Of a DNA stretch of 7,622 bases, positions 1-5,893 are shown piece by piece. Source of the DNA: Pleurocapsa sp. MO_226.B13. Its GTDB lineage: Bacteria; Cyanobacteriota; Cyanobacteriia; Cyanobacteriales; Xenococcaceae. Position 1 is the stretch's first letter; each line of letters starts with the position of its first letter. Both the position numbers and the translations under genes were made by a program. Under the pieces are notes generated by a model. The model ran no database searches, was not told the origin of the DNA, and saw only the letters and a list, made by a program, of their open reading frames with translations. The stretch covers positions 1-7,622 of the forward strand of contig JASJEI010000389.1 in NCBI GenBank assembly GCA_030064795.1, written 5' to 3'.

Positions 1-137
1 AAAACTGTAAACAAACAAACATTTTTACAATTAGAAACGAAAAATAAATTTAGCTTTTTAGACTTGTAATTACAAGTTGAATTGGTTGAGCTAATTTAAC
101 ATGGCGTTACTTCTAAATATCTTTTTTGCCAGTTACC
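1..137 (+). promoter_or_regulatory. Upstream region of the Rieske/flavoprotein unit
   Basis: This AT-rich stretch has no open frame of note and should hold the promoter of the two-gene unit. It contains a perfect palindrome at 62-77 and a looser inverted repeat, TGTAAA (6-11) and TTTACA (24-29), separated by 12 bases. TGTAAT at 65-70, inside the palindrome, resembles a -10 hexamer, but no convincing -35 sits 16-18 bases before it. The promoter is therefore not assigned. No Shine-Dalgarno sequence precedes either candidate start codon, which is common in cyanobacteria. Confidence 0.4.
62..77. promoter_or_regulatory. Perfect 16-bp palindrome, putative operator
   Basis: ACTTGTAATTACAAGT is identical to its reverse complement over all 16 bases. 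It lies 60 bases before the preferred ATG of the Rieske gene. The core TTGTAATTACAA resembles dimeric operators of the GntR/FadR or MarR type, but no regulator gene lies in the window, so the protein that might bind is unknown. The half-site TTACAA recurs at 25-30. A TGTAAT hexamer inside the palindrome could be a -10 element, in which case binding would repress transcription. That role is inference. Confidence 0.45.
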
Positions 138-1316
138 ATGATCGAAAGAGTGTTAGCGCGGACTAGCGATGACCAAAATTTAACTAGCGACAGGGCGATC
201 GCGAGTTTAAATGGTTCTACTGCGGATGCTTTGGGCTTACCTGCTGAAGCATATACCAGTGAGGATTTTTTAGAACGAGAAAGACGTACTATTTTTACTA
301 ATCAGTGGATTTGCGTCGGTATAAGTTCTGATTTACCTAATGTTGGCGATTTATATCCCGTCGAGGTGGCAGGGATGCCAATTGTGTTGGTGCGCGATCG
401 CGCTAATAAAGTCAGAGCTTTTCACAATATTTGTTCTCACCGAGGTTTGCAGTTAGTTACTCAACCCTGTCAGCAGCAGAAAAGAATTCGCTGTCCCTAC
501 CATTCTTGGTCCTATGACTTAGACGGCGAACTTAAATCTACGCCGCACTTTGGTGGTTACTGGCAGGATACCTACGAAGGATTCGATCGCGTCAGTAAAA
601 ATTTACAGTCGATTAGATGTCAACAGTGGCTCGATCTGATTTTTATTAATATGTCTGGTGATGCACCACCGTTACAAGAATATCTGCAACCAGTTAGCGA
701 TCGCGGGTCGGATTACGATCTCAGCTTGCTGCGTTACGGACAAGAAATCGGTTTTGAGTTTAACGCTAACTGGAAACTGGCAGTAGAAAACTTTTCTGAA
801 AGTTACCACCTACCTTGGGTACATCCCCAATTAAATAACTGTTCCCGCATGGAAGATCATTTCAATTTTGAAGTGGGAGAAAATCATGTCGGACAGGGGA
901 GTAAACTATATCGCATCGGCGCGATCGGCGATTGTACTTTGCCTGTGTTTCCTAACCTAAAGGAAACAGGACGAGAAACTGTAGCCGAGTATATTTCTGT
1001 CTTTCCCAATCTGATGCTAGGAATTCATCCCGACTACTTCTTAGCTTTAATCGTTAATCCCCTCAGTCCCAGTCGTTCGGTAGAGAGGATGGCATTTTAT
1101 TTTGTCGGTGACGGTGCAGCAGAGAGCGAATACGAAGCATTACGCCAGATTCCCATCGATCTGTGGAAAATTACCAACGATGAAGACTTAGAAACCATCG
1201 AACGGCTTCAGAAAGGCAGACATTCCCCTGCTTTTAATGGCGGTTGTTTTTCTCCTGCTTTGGAAACCACCGTCCATCAATTTCAATCTTTGGTCGCTAA
1301 GGCGATCGTTGGGTGA
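138..1316 (+). CDS. Rieske non-haem iron oxygenase, putative quaternary-amine (betaine-type) monooxygenase
   Basis: This is a 392-residue alpha-subunit-type oxygenase that would use O2 and electrons from a separate reductase to hydroxylate, and so demethylate, its substrate. The N-terminal Rieske [2Fe-2S] domain has C99-x-H101 and, 17 residues later, C119-x2-H122. The C-terminal catalytic domain has the mononuclear iron motif with E221 (bridging acid), H224 and H229, and a late acidic cluster in which D350 is the likely third ligand. Length and layout match choline monooxygenase, GbcA and carnitine or stachydrine demethylases. The substrate is inferred mainly from the following gene, a dimethylglycine/sarcosine dehydrogenase-like protein 34 bases downstream. 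I chose the ATG at 138; an in-frame TTG at 126 would add four residues with no better ribosome site. No reductase partner (GbcB type) is present. An aromatic or other ring hydroxylase cannot be excluded. Confidence 0.9.
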   Translation: MIERVLARTSDDQNLTSDRAIASLNGSTADALGLPAEAYTSEDFLERERRTIFTNQWICVGISSDLPNVGDLYPVEVAGMPIVLVRDRANKVRAFHNICSHRGLQLVTQPCQQQKRIRCPYHSWSYDLDGELKSTPHFGGYWQDTYEGFDRVSKNLQSIRCQQWLDLIFINMSGDAPPLQEYLQPVSDRGSDYDLSLLRYGQEIGFEFNANWKLAVENFSESYHLPWVHPQLNNCSRMEDHFNFEVGENHVGQGSKLYRIGAIGDCTLPVFPNLKETGRETVAEYISVFPNLMLGIHPDYFLALIVNPLSPSRSVERMAFYFVGDGAAESEYEALRQIPIDLWKITNDEDLETIERLQKGRHSPAFNGGCFSPALETTVHQFQSLVAKAIVG

Positions 1317-1348
1317 GTAGTGAGTAGTGAGTAGCGAGTAGCGAGTAG
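1314..1348. repeat. Heptanucleotide tandem array (STRR-like), five copies
   Basis: Five head-to-tail 7-bp units fill almost the whole gap between the Rieske gene and the flavoprotein gene: three of TGAGTAG, then two of CGAGTAG. The first three bases of the array are the TGA stop of the Rieske gene, and only two bases separate its end from the next ATG. Short tandem heptamers (STRR sequences) are a known cyanobacterial feature. The GAG inside each unit could act as a weak ribosome site for the downstream gene. A change in copy number would alter gene spacing without touching either protein. Confidence 0.85.
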
Positions 1349-1350
1349 CA

Positions 1351-3774
1351 ATGGAAAATGAGGCAAAACTGGTAATTATCGGTGCGGGGATAGTAGGCTG
1401 TAGTACCGCTTATCATCTGGCAAAACTGGGTTGGCGCGACATTGTGGTAATCGATCGCGGGTCTTTGTTTGCTACTGGTGGTTCTACTTCCCACGCACCA
1501 GGTTTGGTTTTTCAAACCAACTCTTCTAAAACCATGACCCAACTGGCAAAATATACGGTAGAGTTATATTCTCAGCTAGAAACTGAAGAAGGTTCGGCTT
1601 TTTATGGGGTAGGAAGTTTAGAAGTAGCCTATACTAAAGAGCGTTGGCAGGAACTAAAGCGCAAATTGGGCTGGGCAAAAGCTTGGGGTCTTGAATCTGC
1701 CAGTCTCCTCACTCCCGCCCAAGCGAAAGAGAAAATTCCCCTCCTGGATGAGTCTAAAATACTTGGTGCTTATTGCGTTCCTACTGACGGTATTGCTAAA
1801 GCACTCAGGGCGGCCGAAGCTCTAGCTAACTTTGCCATAGAATCTGGTGCAGCTAAGTTTTATGGCGATACCCAGGTATTAGATATAGAGGTAGAACAAG
1901 GACAAGTTAAATCTGTCGTCACTAATAAAGGTACAATTACCAGTGATAAGATTGTAGTCTGTGCTGGCATTTGGGGCCCTCTCATTGGCGAGATGGTAGG
2001 AGAAGTAATACCCCTAGTTCCCGTACAGCATCAGTATGTAAAAACTTCTCCCCTGGCAGAATTAACAGGAGAAACTAATGAGGTGGTGCATCCTATCTTG
2101 CGCCATCAGGATAAGTCGATGTATTTTCGCCAGCACTTTGATTGTTATGGTATTGGTTCTTATCAACACGAACCTTTACTGGTAGACCCCAAAGATATCC
2201 TCTCCCACAAAGAAGCACCGATGATGCCTTCAGTGAAAGAATTTACTGAGAAGCATTTTGCTAAAGCCTGGGAGTCTACCAAAGAACTGTTGCCCAGTTT
2301 AGCTGAGACAGAGTTGCCCTATAAAATCAATGGCATGATGTCCTTTACTCCCGATGGCTTCCCTGTAATTGGTGAATCTTCTCAGGTTAAGGGGTTTTGG
2401 GTAGCCGAAGCAGTTTGGGTAACTCATGGTGGAGGCGTGGGTAAAATGGTTGCGGAATTAATGACTACGGGAATTCCTAGCCTCGATTTACATGAATGCG
2501 ATATCAACCGCTTTCCCAAAGTTGCTCAAAGCCATCAATATGTCTGGGCGAGTGCAGCCCAACAATATCGCGAAGTTTACGATATCATTCATCCCCTGGC
2601 ACAGCAAACCCATTCTCGTCAATTGCGCCTGAGTCCTTTTTATCCCCGCTTACAAGAGTTAGGCGCGGTGTTTTTTACCAGTGCTGGTTGGGAACGTCCC
2701 CAATGGTTTGAGTCTAACGCCAAGCTTTTAGAAAAATACTCAATTCCCCAACGAGAAGGTTGGTTGGCACAAAACTGGTCGCCAATTCAGGGGGCAGAAC
2801 ATTTAGCAACTCGTCAAGGGGTTGCCCTTTACGACCTGACACCATTTACCAAGCTAGAAGTTACGGGAGAGAAAGCAGCAGCATACTTGCAATATCTCTG
2901 TGCCAATCAAGTCAATACCACTACTGGGAAGGTGACATACACCTCAATGCTCGATGCTAATGGTGGCATTATGTGCGACCTAACCATAACCTGTTTGGGT
3001 CAAGATAAGTTTTGGGTGGTAACTGGCGGTGCAGTGGGCGGTCACGATTTAGCCTGGATGACGTTGCATTTACCTGAAGATGATTCAGTTAAGATTGCCG
3101 ATGTATCCTCTAGTTACTGTTGTTTGGGCTTGTGGGGTCCGTTAGCACCAAAAGTATTATCAGAAGTTACCAATGCAGATGTTTCTAATGAAGGCTTTTT
3201 TACCGCCCGTCAAATTTATCTTGGTGCAATTCCTGCTCTAGCCGTCCGCGTATCCTATGTAGGAGAATTAGGTTGGGAAATCTACGTTCCTACCGAATCT
3301 GGGTTAAAGGTTTGGGATTTACTCTGGGAAGCAGGTCAACCCTACGGTATTATTGCTGCTGGCGGTGGTGCGTTTGAGTCTTTGCGGTTAGAAAAAGGCT
3401 ATTTGCTTTGGGGTGCGGATATTCACACCGAATACGACCCCTATGAAGCTGGTTTGGGTTTTGCGGTCAAACCTGACAAAGGAGATTTTATCGGTCGAGA
3501 AGCATTACTTGAGCGCGAAAAATATCCTAGTCGTAAACTCTGTTATCTGACTCTAGAGGATCCTAACTTAGTAGTGATGGGCAAAGAGCCAGTCTTATCT
3601 GGGGAGAAAATACTAGGCTATGTCACCAGTGCGGGTTACGGTTACAGTCTGGGTAAGTGTATTGTTTATGCCTATTTACCTCTTAACTACACCAAACCAG
3701 GTACTACCGTGGAAATAGAATACTTCGGCGATCGCTATTGGGTCACAGTAACAGAGATTAGATCTCTGGCATAA
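1351..3774 (+). CDS. FAD amine dehydrogenase fused to GcvT-like folate domain (dimethylglycine/sarcosine dehydrogenase family)
   Basis: This is an 807-residue protein. Residues 1-375 are a DAO-type FAD domain: GAGIVG at 11-16, H48 in a GSTSHAPGL context matching the histidine that covalently holds FAD in dimethylglycine dehydrogenase, PVQHQYV at 224-230, SFTPDG at 331-336 and HGGGVGK at 359-365. Residues about 376-460 fit the FAO_M linker domain, with GWERPQWF at 446-453. Residues about 465-720 are a GcvT-like folate domain: YDLTPF at 494-499, D543 as the likely catalytic aspartate, GELGWEIY at 638-645. A GcvT C-terminal barrel follows at about 728-805. Length fits dimethylglycine oxidase and dehydrogenase. 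It should oxidise an N-methyl amine and pass the carbon to tetrahydrofolate as methylene-THF. It follows the Rieske gene by 34 bases, probably as one transcript. Dimethylglycine versus sarcosine specificity cannot be read from the sequence. Confidence 0.92.
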   Translation: MENEAKLVIIGAGIVGCSTAYHLAKLGWRDIVVIDRGSLFATGGSTSHAPGLVFQTNSSKTMTQLAKYTVELYSQLETEEGSAFYGVGSLEVAYTKERWQELKRKLGWAKAWGLESASLLTPAQAKEKIPLLDESKILGAYCVPTDGIAKALRAAEALANFAIESGAAKFYGDTQVLDIEVEQGQVKSVVTNKGTITSDKIVVCAGIWGPLIGEMVGEVIPLVPVQHQYVKTSPLAELTGETNEVVHPILRHQDKSMYFRQHFDCYGIGSYQHEPLLVDPKDILSHKEAPMMPSVKEFTEKHFAKAWESTKELLPSLAETELPYKINGMMSFTPDGFPVIGESSQVKGFWVAEAVWVTHGGGVGKMVAELMTTGIPSLDLHECDINRFPKVAQSHQYVWASAAQQYREVYDIIHPLAQQTHSRQLRLSPFYPRLQELGAVFFTSAGWERPQWFESNAKLLEKYSIPQREGWLAQNWSPIQGAEHLATRQGVALYDLTPFTKLEVTGEKAAAYLQYLCANQVNTTTGKVTYTSMLDANGGIMCDLTITCLGQDKFWVVTGGAVGGHDLAWMTLHLPEDDSVKIADVSSSYCCLGLWGPLAPKVLSEVTNADVSNEGFFTARQIYLGAIPALAVRVSYVGELGWEIYVPTESGLKVWDLLWEAGQPYGIIAAGGGAFESLRLEKGYLLWGADIHTEYDPYEAGLGFAVKPDKGDFIGREALLEREKYPSRKLCYLTLEDPNLVVMGKEPVLSGEKILGYVTSAGYGYSLGKCIVYAYLPLNYTKPGTTVEIEYFGDRYWVTVTEIRSLA

Positions 3775-3780
3775 GTTTTT

Positions 3781-3830
3781 TGACATCCTCCCGCCACTAA
3801 GTTCCTAACGTCGCTATAGTGGGGGATTAC
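3781..3830 (-). mobile_element. IS200/IS605 (TnpB-type) right-end-like hairpin, solo remnant
   Basis: A stem forms between 3789-3799 and 3817-3826: ten paired bases including the outer T-A, plus three inner G-C pairs, interrupted only by an unpaired G at 3793, with a 17-base loop. Read on the minus strand, the stem is entered by AATCCCCCACTA and left by TAGTGGCGGGAGGATGTCAA. This closely resembles the hairpin and terminal GTCAA that I know from right ends of IS200/IS605-family elements carrying tnpB. No transposase frame is present, so this would be a solo end or a small non-autonomous derivative. The match is from memory of the family. As a plus-strand terminator it fails, because no T-run follows the stem. 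Confidence 0.5.
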
Positions 3831-3832
3831 GA

Positions 3833-3909
3833 CTCTTGCGAATTGGATTTTCTGCTTCTTAGATTCTTATTGAGAAGAAGGGAAAAACGATTGAGAAAAC
3901 TGGCAAGAG
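3833..3909 (-). other. Nested stem structure beside the IS605-like end (possible omegaRNA-like scaffold)
   Basis: CTCTTGC at 3833-3839 pairs perfectly with GCAAGAG at 3903-3909. Inside it, CTTCTTA at 3855-3861 pairs with TGAGAAG at 3871-3877 (one G-T pair) around a 9-base loop. The structure starts three bases from the neighbouring hairpin. In TnpB elements the guide RNA scaffold lies just before the right end on the element's own strand. Here that means the minus strand running from about 3930 down to 3781, with any guide reading into the end of the flavoprotein gene. No protein frame explains these pairings. That it is an RNA gene is inference; it may equally be decayed element DNA. Confidence 0.3.
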
Positions 3910-3933
3910 AGAGCAACAAGCACAGTACGAATA

Positions 3934-4161
3934 CTAATTGTTGGCATCTTCGATCGCATCGCTCGCATCTTCTCCAGCATCTTCGATCGCATCACTGGCA
4001 TCTTCTCCAGCATCTTCGATCGCATCACTGGCATCTTCTCCAGCATCTTCGATTACATCTTCATTTCCTTCACTATTAGGGGTTTGAGTTGATTCTTGAC
4101 AAGCTCCCAATAAGAGAGATAAGACTAAGATCGAAGATAAAGTTATTTTTTTTAAATTCAT
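3934..4161 (-). CDS. Small acidic lipoprotein with 11-residue repeats
   Basis: This is a 75-residue protein of unknown function. Residues 1-20 form a lipoprotein signal peptide (K4-K5, a hydrophobic run, then LGAC with lipidated C21), so the mature part should be anchored in a membrane by its N-terminus. The 55 mature residues contain 21 Asp/Glu and no Lys, Arg or His. Residues 37-69 are three identical copies of IEDAGEDASDA followed by a partial IEDA. Hydrophobic residues at positions 1, 4, 8 and 11 of each unit give an 11/3 amphipathic-helix pattern. The first DNA copy differs from the others at two sites, both synonymous, which suggests a translated gene. The only ATG that preserves the signal peptide is used. 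It resembles no family I can name firmly; entericidin-like peptides share only the small-lipoprotein form. Confidence 0.75.
   Translation of the reverse strand: MNLKKITLSSILVLSLLLGACQESTQTPNSEGNEDVIEDAGEDASDAIEDAGEDASDAIEDAGEDASDAIEDANN
3944..4053. repeat. 33-bp tandem repeat inside the lipoprotein gene
   Basis: Three full 33-bp units (3944-3976, 3977-4009, 4010-4042) are followed by an 11-bp partial unit at 4043-4053. Units two and three are identical. Unit one differs at two bases, both silent in the encoded 11-residue repeat. Each unit carries CGATCGC, a near-HIP1 sequence. The length is a multiple of three, so gain or loss of units keeps the reading frame. Spacing and direct abutment rule out a CRISPR array. 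Confidence 0.9.
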
Positions 4162-4203
4162 AATCGTTTGACAATTCTGTTTTGATAGTCAATCCTTCTT
4201 TAG

Positions 4204-4209
4204 ATTATA
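4204..4209 (-). promoter_or_regulatory. Possible -10 element of the lipoprotein gene
   Basis: On the minus strand this reads TATAAT, a perfect -10 hexamer, ending 42 bases before the ATG of the lipoprotein gene. The best -35 candidate 17-18 bases further upstream matches only about half of TTGACA, so the promoter call rests on the -10 and the position. Confidence 0.35.
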
Positions 4210-4281
4210 AATCGCTGTTTGCGAGCTTTGCCATTGTCATACCATTTCTTCTTAAAGTTGCACTTAATATTTTTAGTTTAG

Positions 4282-4425
4282 ATCTCACGCAAAGGCGCAA
4301 AGAGGGCAGACCCCGCGTCTATCACGGATACACTCAATGCGACAAGTGCAAGCCGCTTCGCATATCGGCGCAAGACGTTTATCCCCGAATGGGGGCAAGG
4401 GAATGCTGCCCTAGCAGAGAGGTTA
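4282..4425. repeat. GC-richer dispersed-repeat-like segment, no gene
   Basis: This stretch is clearly richer in G and C than the flanking AT-rich DNA. It begins with CACGCAAAGGCGCAAAG, a type of sequence often dispersed in cyanobacterial genomes, and contains a GCAAGCCGCTTCGC block also familiar from such repeats. Small hairpins are present: AGAC/GTCT (4308-4311 and 4317-4320), CCCC/GGGG (4383-4386 and 4391-4394) and GGGCA/TGCCC (4393-4397 and 4407-4411). An 83-codon plus-strand frame covers it but has no family features and runs across the repeat. I read it as interspersed repeat or decayed mobile DNA, from memory rather than a search. Confidence 0.4.
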
Positions 4426-4429
4426 AATT

Positions 4430-4585
4430 TTAGAAGAGTGCATTAATCTTGTTTCTAGAAAGATCGAGTGTATGTAATTTAGACGATCGCAAATGAGGAA
4501 TTTCTGAGATCGGATTGTCACTCAAGTCAAGCGATCGCAATCGTTCCAGTTCTGATATAGCAGAAATATTCTCAAGAGAAGACAA
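4430..4585 (-). pseudogene. Leucine-rich-repeat gene fragment (3' end only)
   Basis: On the minus strand an open frame runs from a stop at 4616-4618 to a TAA at 4430-4432 with no ATG. Its last 50 or so codons read as leucine-rich repeats: LRSLDLSDNPISEIPHL, then KLHTLDLSRNKINALF and the stop, preceded by NISAISELER. The two LDLS motifs are 21 residues apart, close to the SDS22-like repeat length. It was left out of simple ORF calls because it lacks a start codon. The upstream part is missing: the next 750 bases are the ABC ATPase gene, whose stop lies within the same open stretch. It is most likely the tail of a larger LRR protein truncated by rearrangement. A short independent peptide starting at a TTG near 4585 is less likely. 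Confidence 0.6.
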
Positions 4586-4607
4586 AAGACAAAGAACTAA
4601 TAACGAC

Positions 4608-5360
4608 TTAATTATTCATCCGACTCAAAAAAGTCTTCAGGCGATCGCTCTGAGGATTGGTCAAGACTTTTTTGGCATCTCCTTGTTCTTCGACAACTCC
4701 TTGATTGAGAAAGATAACGCGATTAGCTACTTCACGCGCAAAGTTCATTTCGTGAGTGACTACTACCATCGTCATCCCTTCTTCGGCTAATTGTTTCATT
4801 ACCGTTAACACTTCGCCGACTAATTCTGGATCTAAAGCACTAGTAGGTTCATCAAAGAGAATGATTTCGGGTTGCATACACAGACTACGGGCGATCGCCA
4901 CGCGCTGTTTTTGTCCCCCCGATAACTGTTCGGGATAGGTTTCGGCTTTATCACTCAACCCTACTTTATCGAGATAGTGCAAGGCACGATCGCGACATTC
5001 GGCTTTTGATTCTTTTAATACTTCTGAAGGGGCTAACATCAAGTTTTGCAGTACGTTTAGATGGGGAAATAAATTGAATTGCTGAAAAACCATTCCCACC
5101 TTAGTTCTTAGTTCTCGTAATTTTTGCGAACTAATATTTGGTTGGGAAAGGTCCATCCCTATTACCTTCAGCTTGCCACCATTAATCGTTTCTAGACGAT
5201 TGCAACAGCGTAGCAGGGTACTTTTCCCACAACCAGAAGTGCCAATTATTGAAACTACATCTTTTTTATATAGTGAAGCGGTAATTCCCCGTAGTACCTC
5301 TAAGGGGCCATAGCTTTTGCGTAAGTTATTAAACTCAATAATAGGAGTAGTAGCTGTCAT
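4608..5360 (-). CDS. Polar amino-acid ABC transporter ATP-binding protein (GlnQ/HisP/BgtA type)
   Basis: This is a 250-residue cytoplasmic ATPase that would energise amino-acid uptake. All motifs are intact: A-loop Y17, Walker [10 protein letters not shown] at 40-48, Q-loop in [10 protein letters not shown] at 91-100, signature LSGGQ at 146-150, Walker B ILFDE at 167-171, D-loop SALD at 174-177 and switch H203. The QQFNLFPH and [10 protein letters not shown] wording is typical of the polar amino-acid (PAAT) subfamily. It lies divergent from the fused binding-protein/permease gene, 592 bases apart, and the two together make a complete importer. Synechocystis BgtA, which serves Arg, Lys, His and Gln uptake, is a plausible relative, but substrate cannot be read from an ATPase. 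The ATG at 5358-5360 has no clear ribosome site. Its stop overlaps the open stretch of the LRR fragment. Confidence 0.95.
   Translation of the reverse strand: MTATTPIIEFNNLRKSYGPLEVLRGITASLYKKDVVSIIGTSGCGKSTLLRCCNRLETINGGKLKVIGMDLSQPNISSQKLRELRTKVGMVFQQFNLFPHLNVLQNLMLAPSEVLKESKAECRDRALHYLDKVGLSDKAETYPEQLSGGQKQRVAIARSLCMQPEIILFDEPTSALDPELVGEVLTVMKQLAEEGMTMVVVTHEMNFAREVANRVIFLNQGVVEEQGDAKKVLTNPQSDRLKTFLSRMNN
4626..4674. terminator. 12-bp perfect inverted repeat inside the ATPase 3' end
   Basis: CAAAAAAGTCTT at 4626-4637 is the exact reverse complement of AAGACTTTTTTG at 4663-4674. The 25-base loop holds the HIP1 octamer at 4641-4648 within a near-palindrome. With an A-tract on one side and a T-tract on the other it has the form of a bidirectional terminator, but it sits within the last codons (VLTNPQ to KTF), about 16 bases before the stop. 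Termination there would yield a message without a stop codon, so a role in 3'-end stability, or no role, is also possible. Confidence 0.3.
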
Positions 5361-5603
5361 TATTATTTAATATGTAGATGTTTTACTAACAAAATATCTC
5401 GATTTGTTCGCAACAATTGTCATTTTCATAACTTTTTGGCTACAAACAAATAGTTGATGCTCCTGGCAGTCAATAGTTATTTATTCAGGTTCATCAATAT
5501 ATATCTTAAGATAGATTTTAAGACTAAAACAATCTGAAACTAGATCGCTAGACAAAATATTTATACAAATATTAAATTTAATCCTAATACAATTGCCAAA
5601 TTG

Positions 5604-5617
5604 TCAATGTTATGAAT
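5604..5617 (+). repeat. 14-bp direct repeat, copy 1
   Basis: TCAATGTTATGAAT here recurs exactly at 5911-5924, 307 bases downstream and just before the permease start. No terminal inverted repeats border the interval, so there is no direct sign that it is a target-site duplication. A shared regulatory site or a short recombination repeat is equally possible. Confidence 0.55.
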
Positions 5618-5819
5618 TAGCTAATATCTTGATAAAATTGCGATAAATTGTTATATTTACTACTTTTTTACGACATGAAAAGGCGTAATCTAAGCGATTA
5701 AGTCTTAAGTCTCTAAGTTTTATATTGATTGAAGCAGATATTTGCAATTTAAATCTTAGTTGTATTTTTGAGCGAGTAGTATGTTCAAAATACAAATTAT
5801 CTTGCATCATTTTAAATGG

Positions 5820-5852
5820 AGCTTTTTCAATCAAATTAAGCTAGAAAAAGCT
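5820..5852. promoter_or_regulatory. 9-bp perfect stem-loop upstream of the permease gene
   Basis: AGCTTTTTC (5820-5828) and GAAAAAGCT (5844-5852) are perfect reverse complements around a 15-base loop. Neither strand has a T-run after the stem, so it does not look like an intrinsic terminator. It shares the GCTTTTT/AAAAAGC element with the palindrome at 5894-5907, which suggests a repeated binding site or related foldback. Confidence 0.4.
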
Positions 5853-5860
5853 AACTAATA

Positions 5861-5874
5861 TGTAAAAATTTACA
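5861..5874. promoter_or_regulatory. TGTAAA/TTTACA inverted repeat
   Basis: TGTAAA and TTTACA flank two bases (AA), giving a dyad 78 bases before the permease start. The same arms occur 12 bases apart at 6-29 upstream of the Rieske gene. The spacing GTA-N6-TAC does not fit NtcA (GTA-N8-TAC). A regulatory role is inference, weakened by the AT-richness of the region. Confidence 0.3.
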
Positions 5875-5893
5875 ACTAAAACTATAGATACGT

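Noticed and set aside
126..137. In-frame TTG start four codons before the Rieske ATG
   Set aside because: There is no ribosome site in favour of it, and the ATG at 138 is a stronger start codon with the whole domain intact.
1297..1542. 81-codon minus-strand frame across the gene junction
   Set aside because: It lies over the heptamer array and the well-supported N-terminus of the flavoprotein; the peptide is a translation of the repeat.
3787..3830. Intrinsic terminator of the Rieske/flavoprotein unit
   Set aside because: The stem is good, but no T-run follows on the plus strand; the flanks fit an IS605-type end better.
3944..4053. CRISPR-like repeats
   Set aside because: The 33-bp units abut with no spacers and encode a regular peptide repeat.
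3819..4079. 86-codon plus-strand frame rich in His and Leu repeats
   Set aside because: It is the antisense reading of the 33-bp repeats; the minus-strand frame has a proper lipoprotein signal and silent substitutions.
4182..4433. 83-codon plus-strand frame
   Set aside because: It crosses a repeat-like segment, shows no family features and has no ribosome site.
5374..5386. Possible NtcA site upstream of the ATPase gene
   Set aside because: The spacing is GTA-N7-TAC rather than GTA-N8-TAC, and it sits only 14 bases from the start codon.
5779..5793. Second possible NtcA site in the transporter intergenic region
   Set aside because: The spacing is GTA-N9-TAC, and no properly spaced -10 element follows.
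5610..5834. 74-codon minus-strand frame in the transporter intergenic region
   Set aside because: It has AT-rich composition, no recognisable motif and no promoter or ribosome site evidence; a chance frame is the simpler reading, though a small gene cannot be fully excluded.
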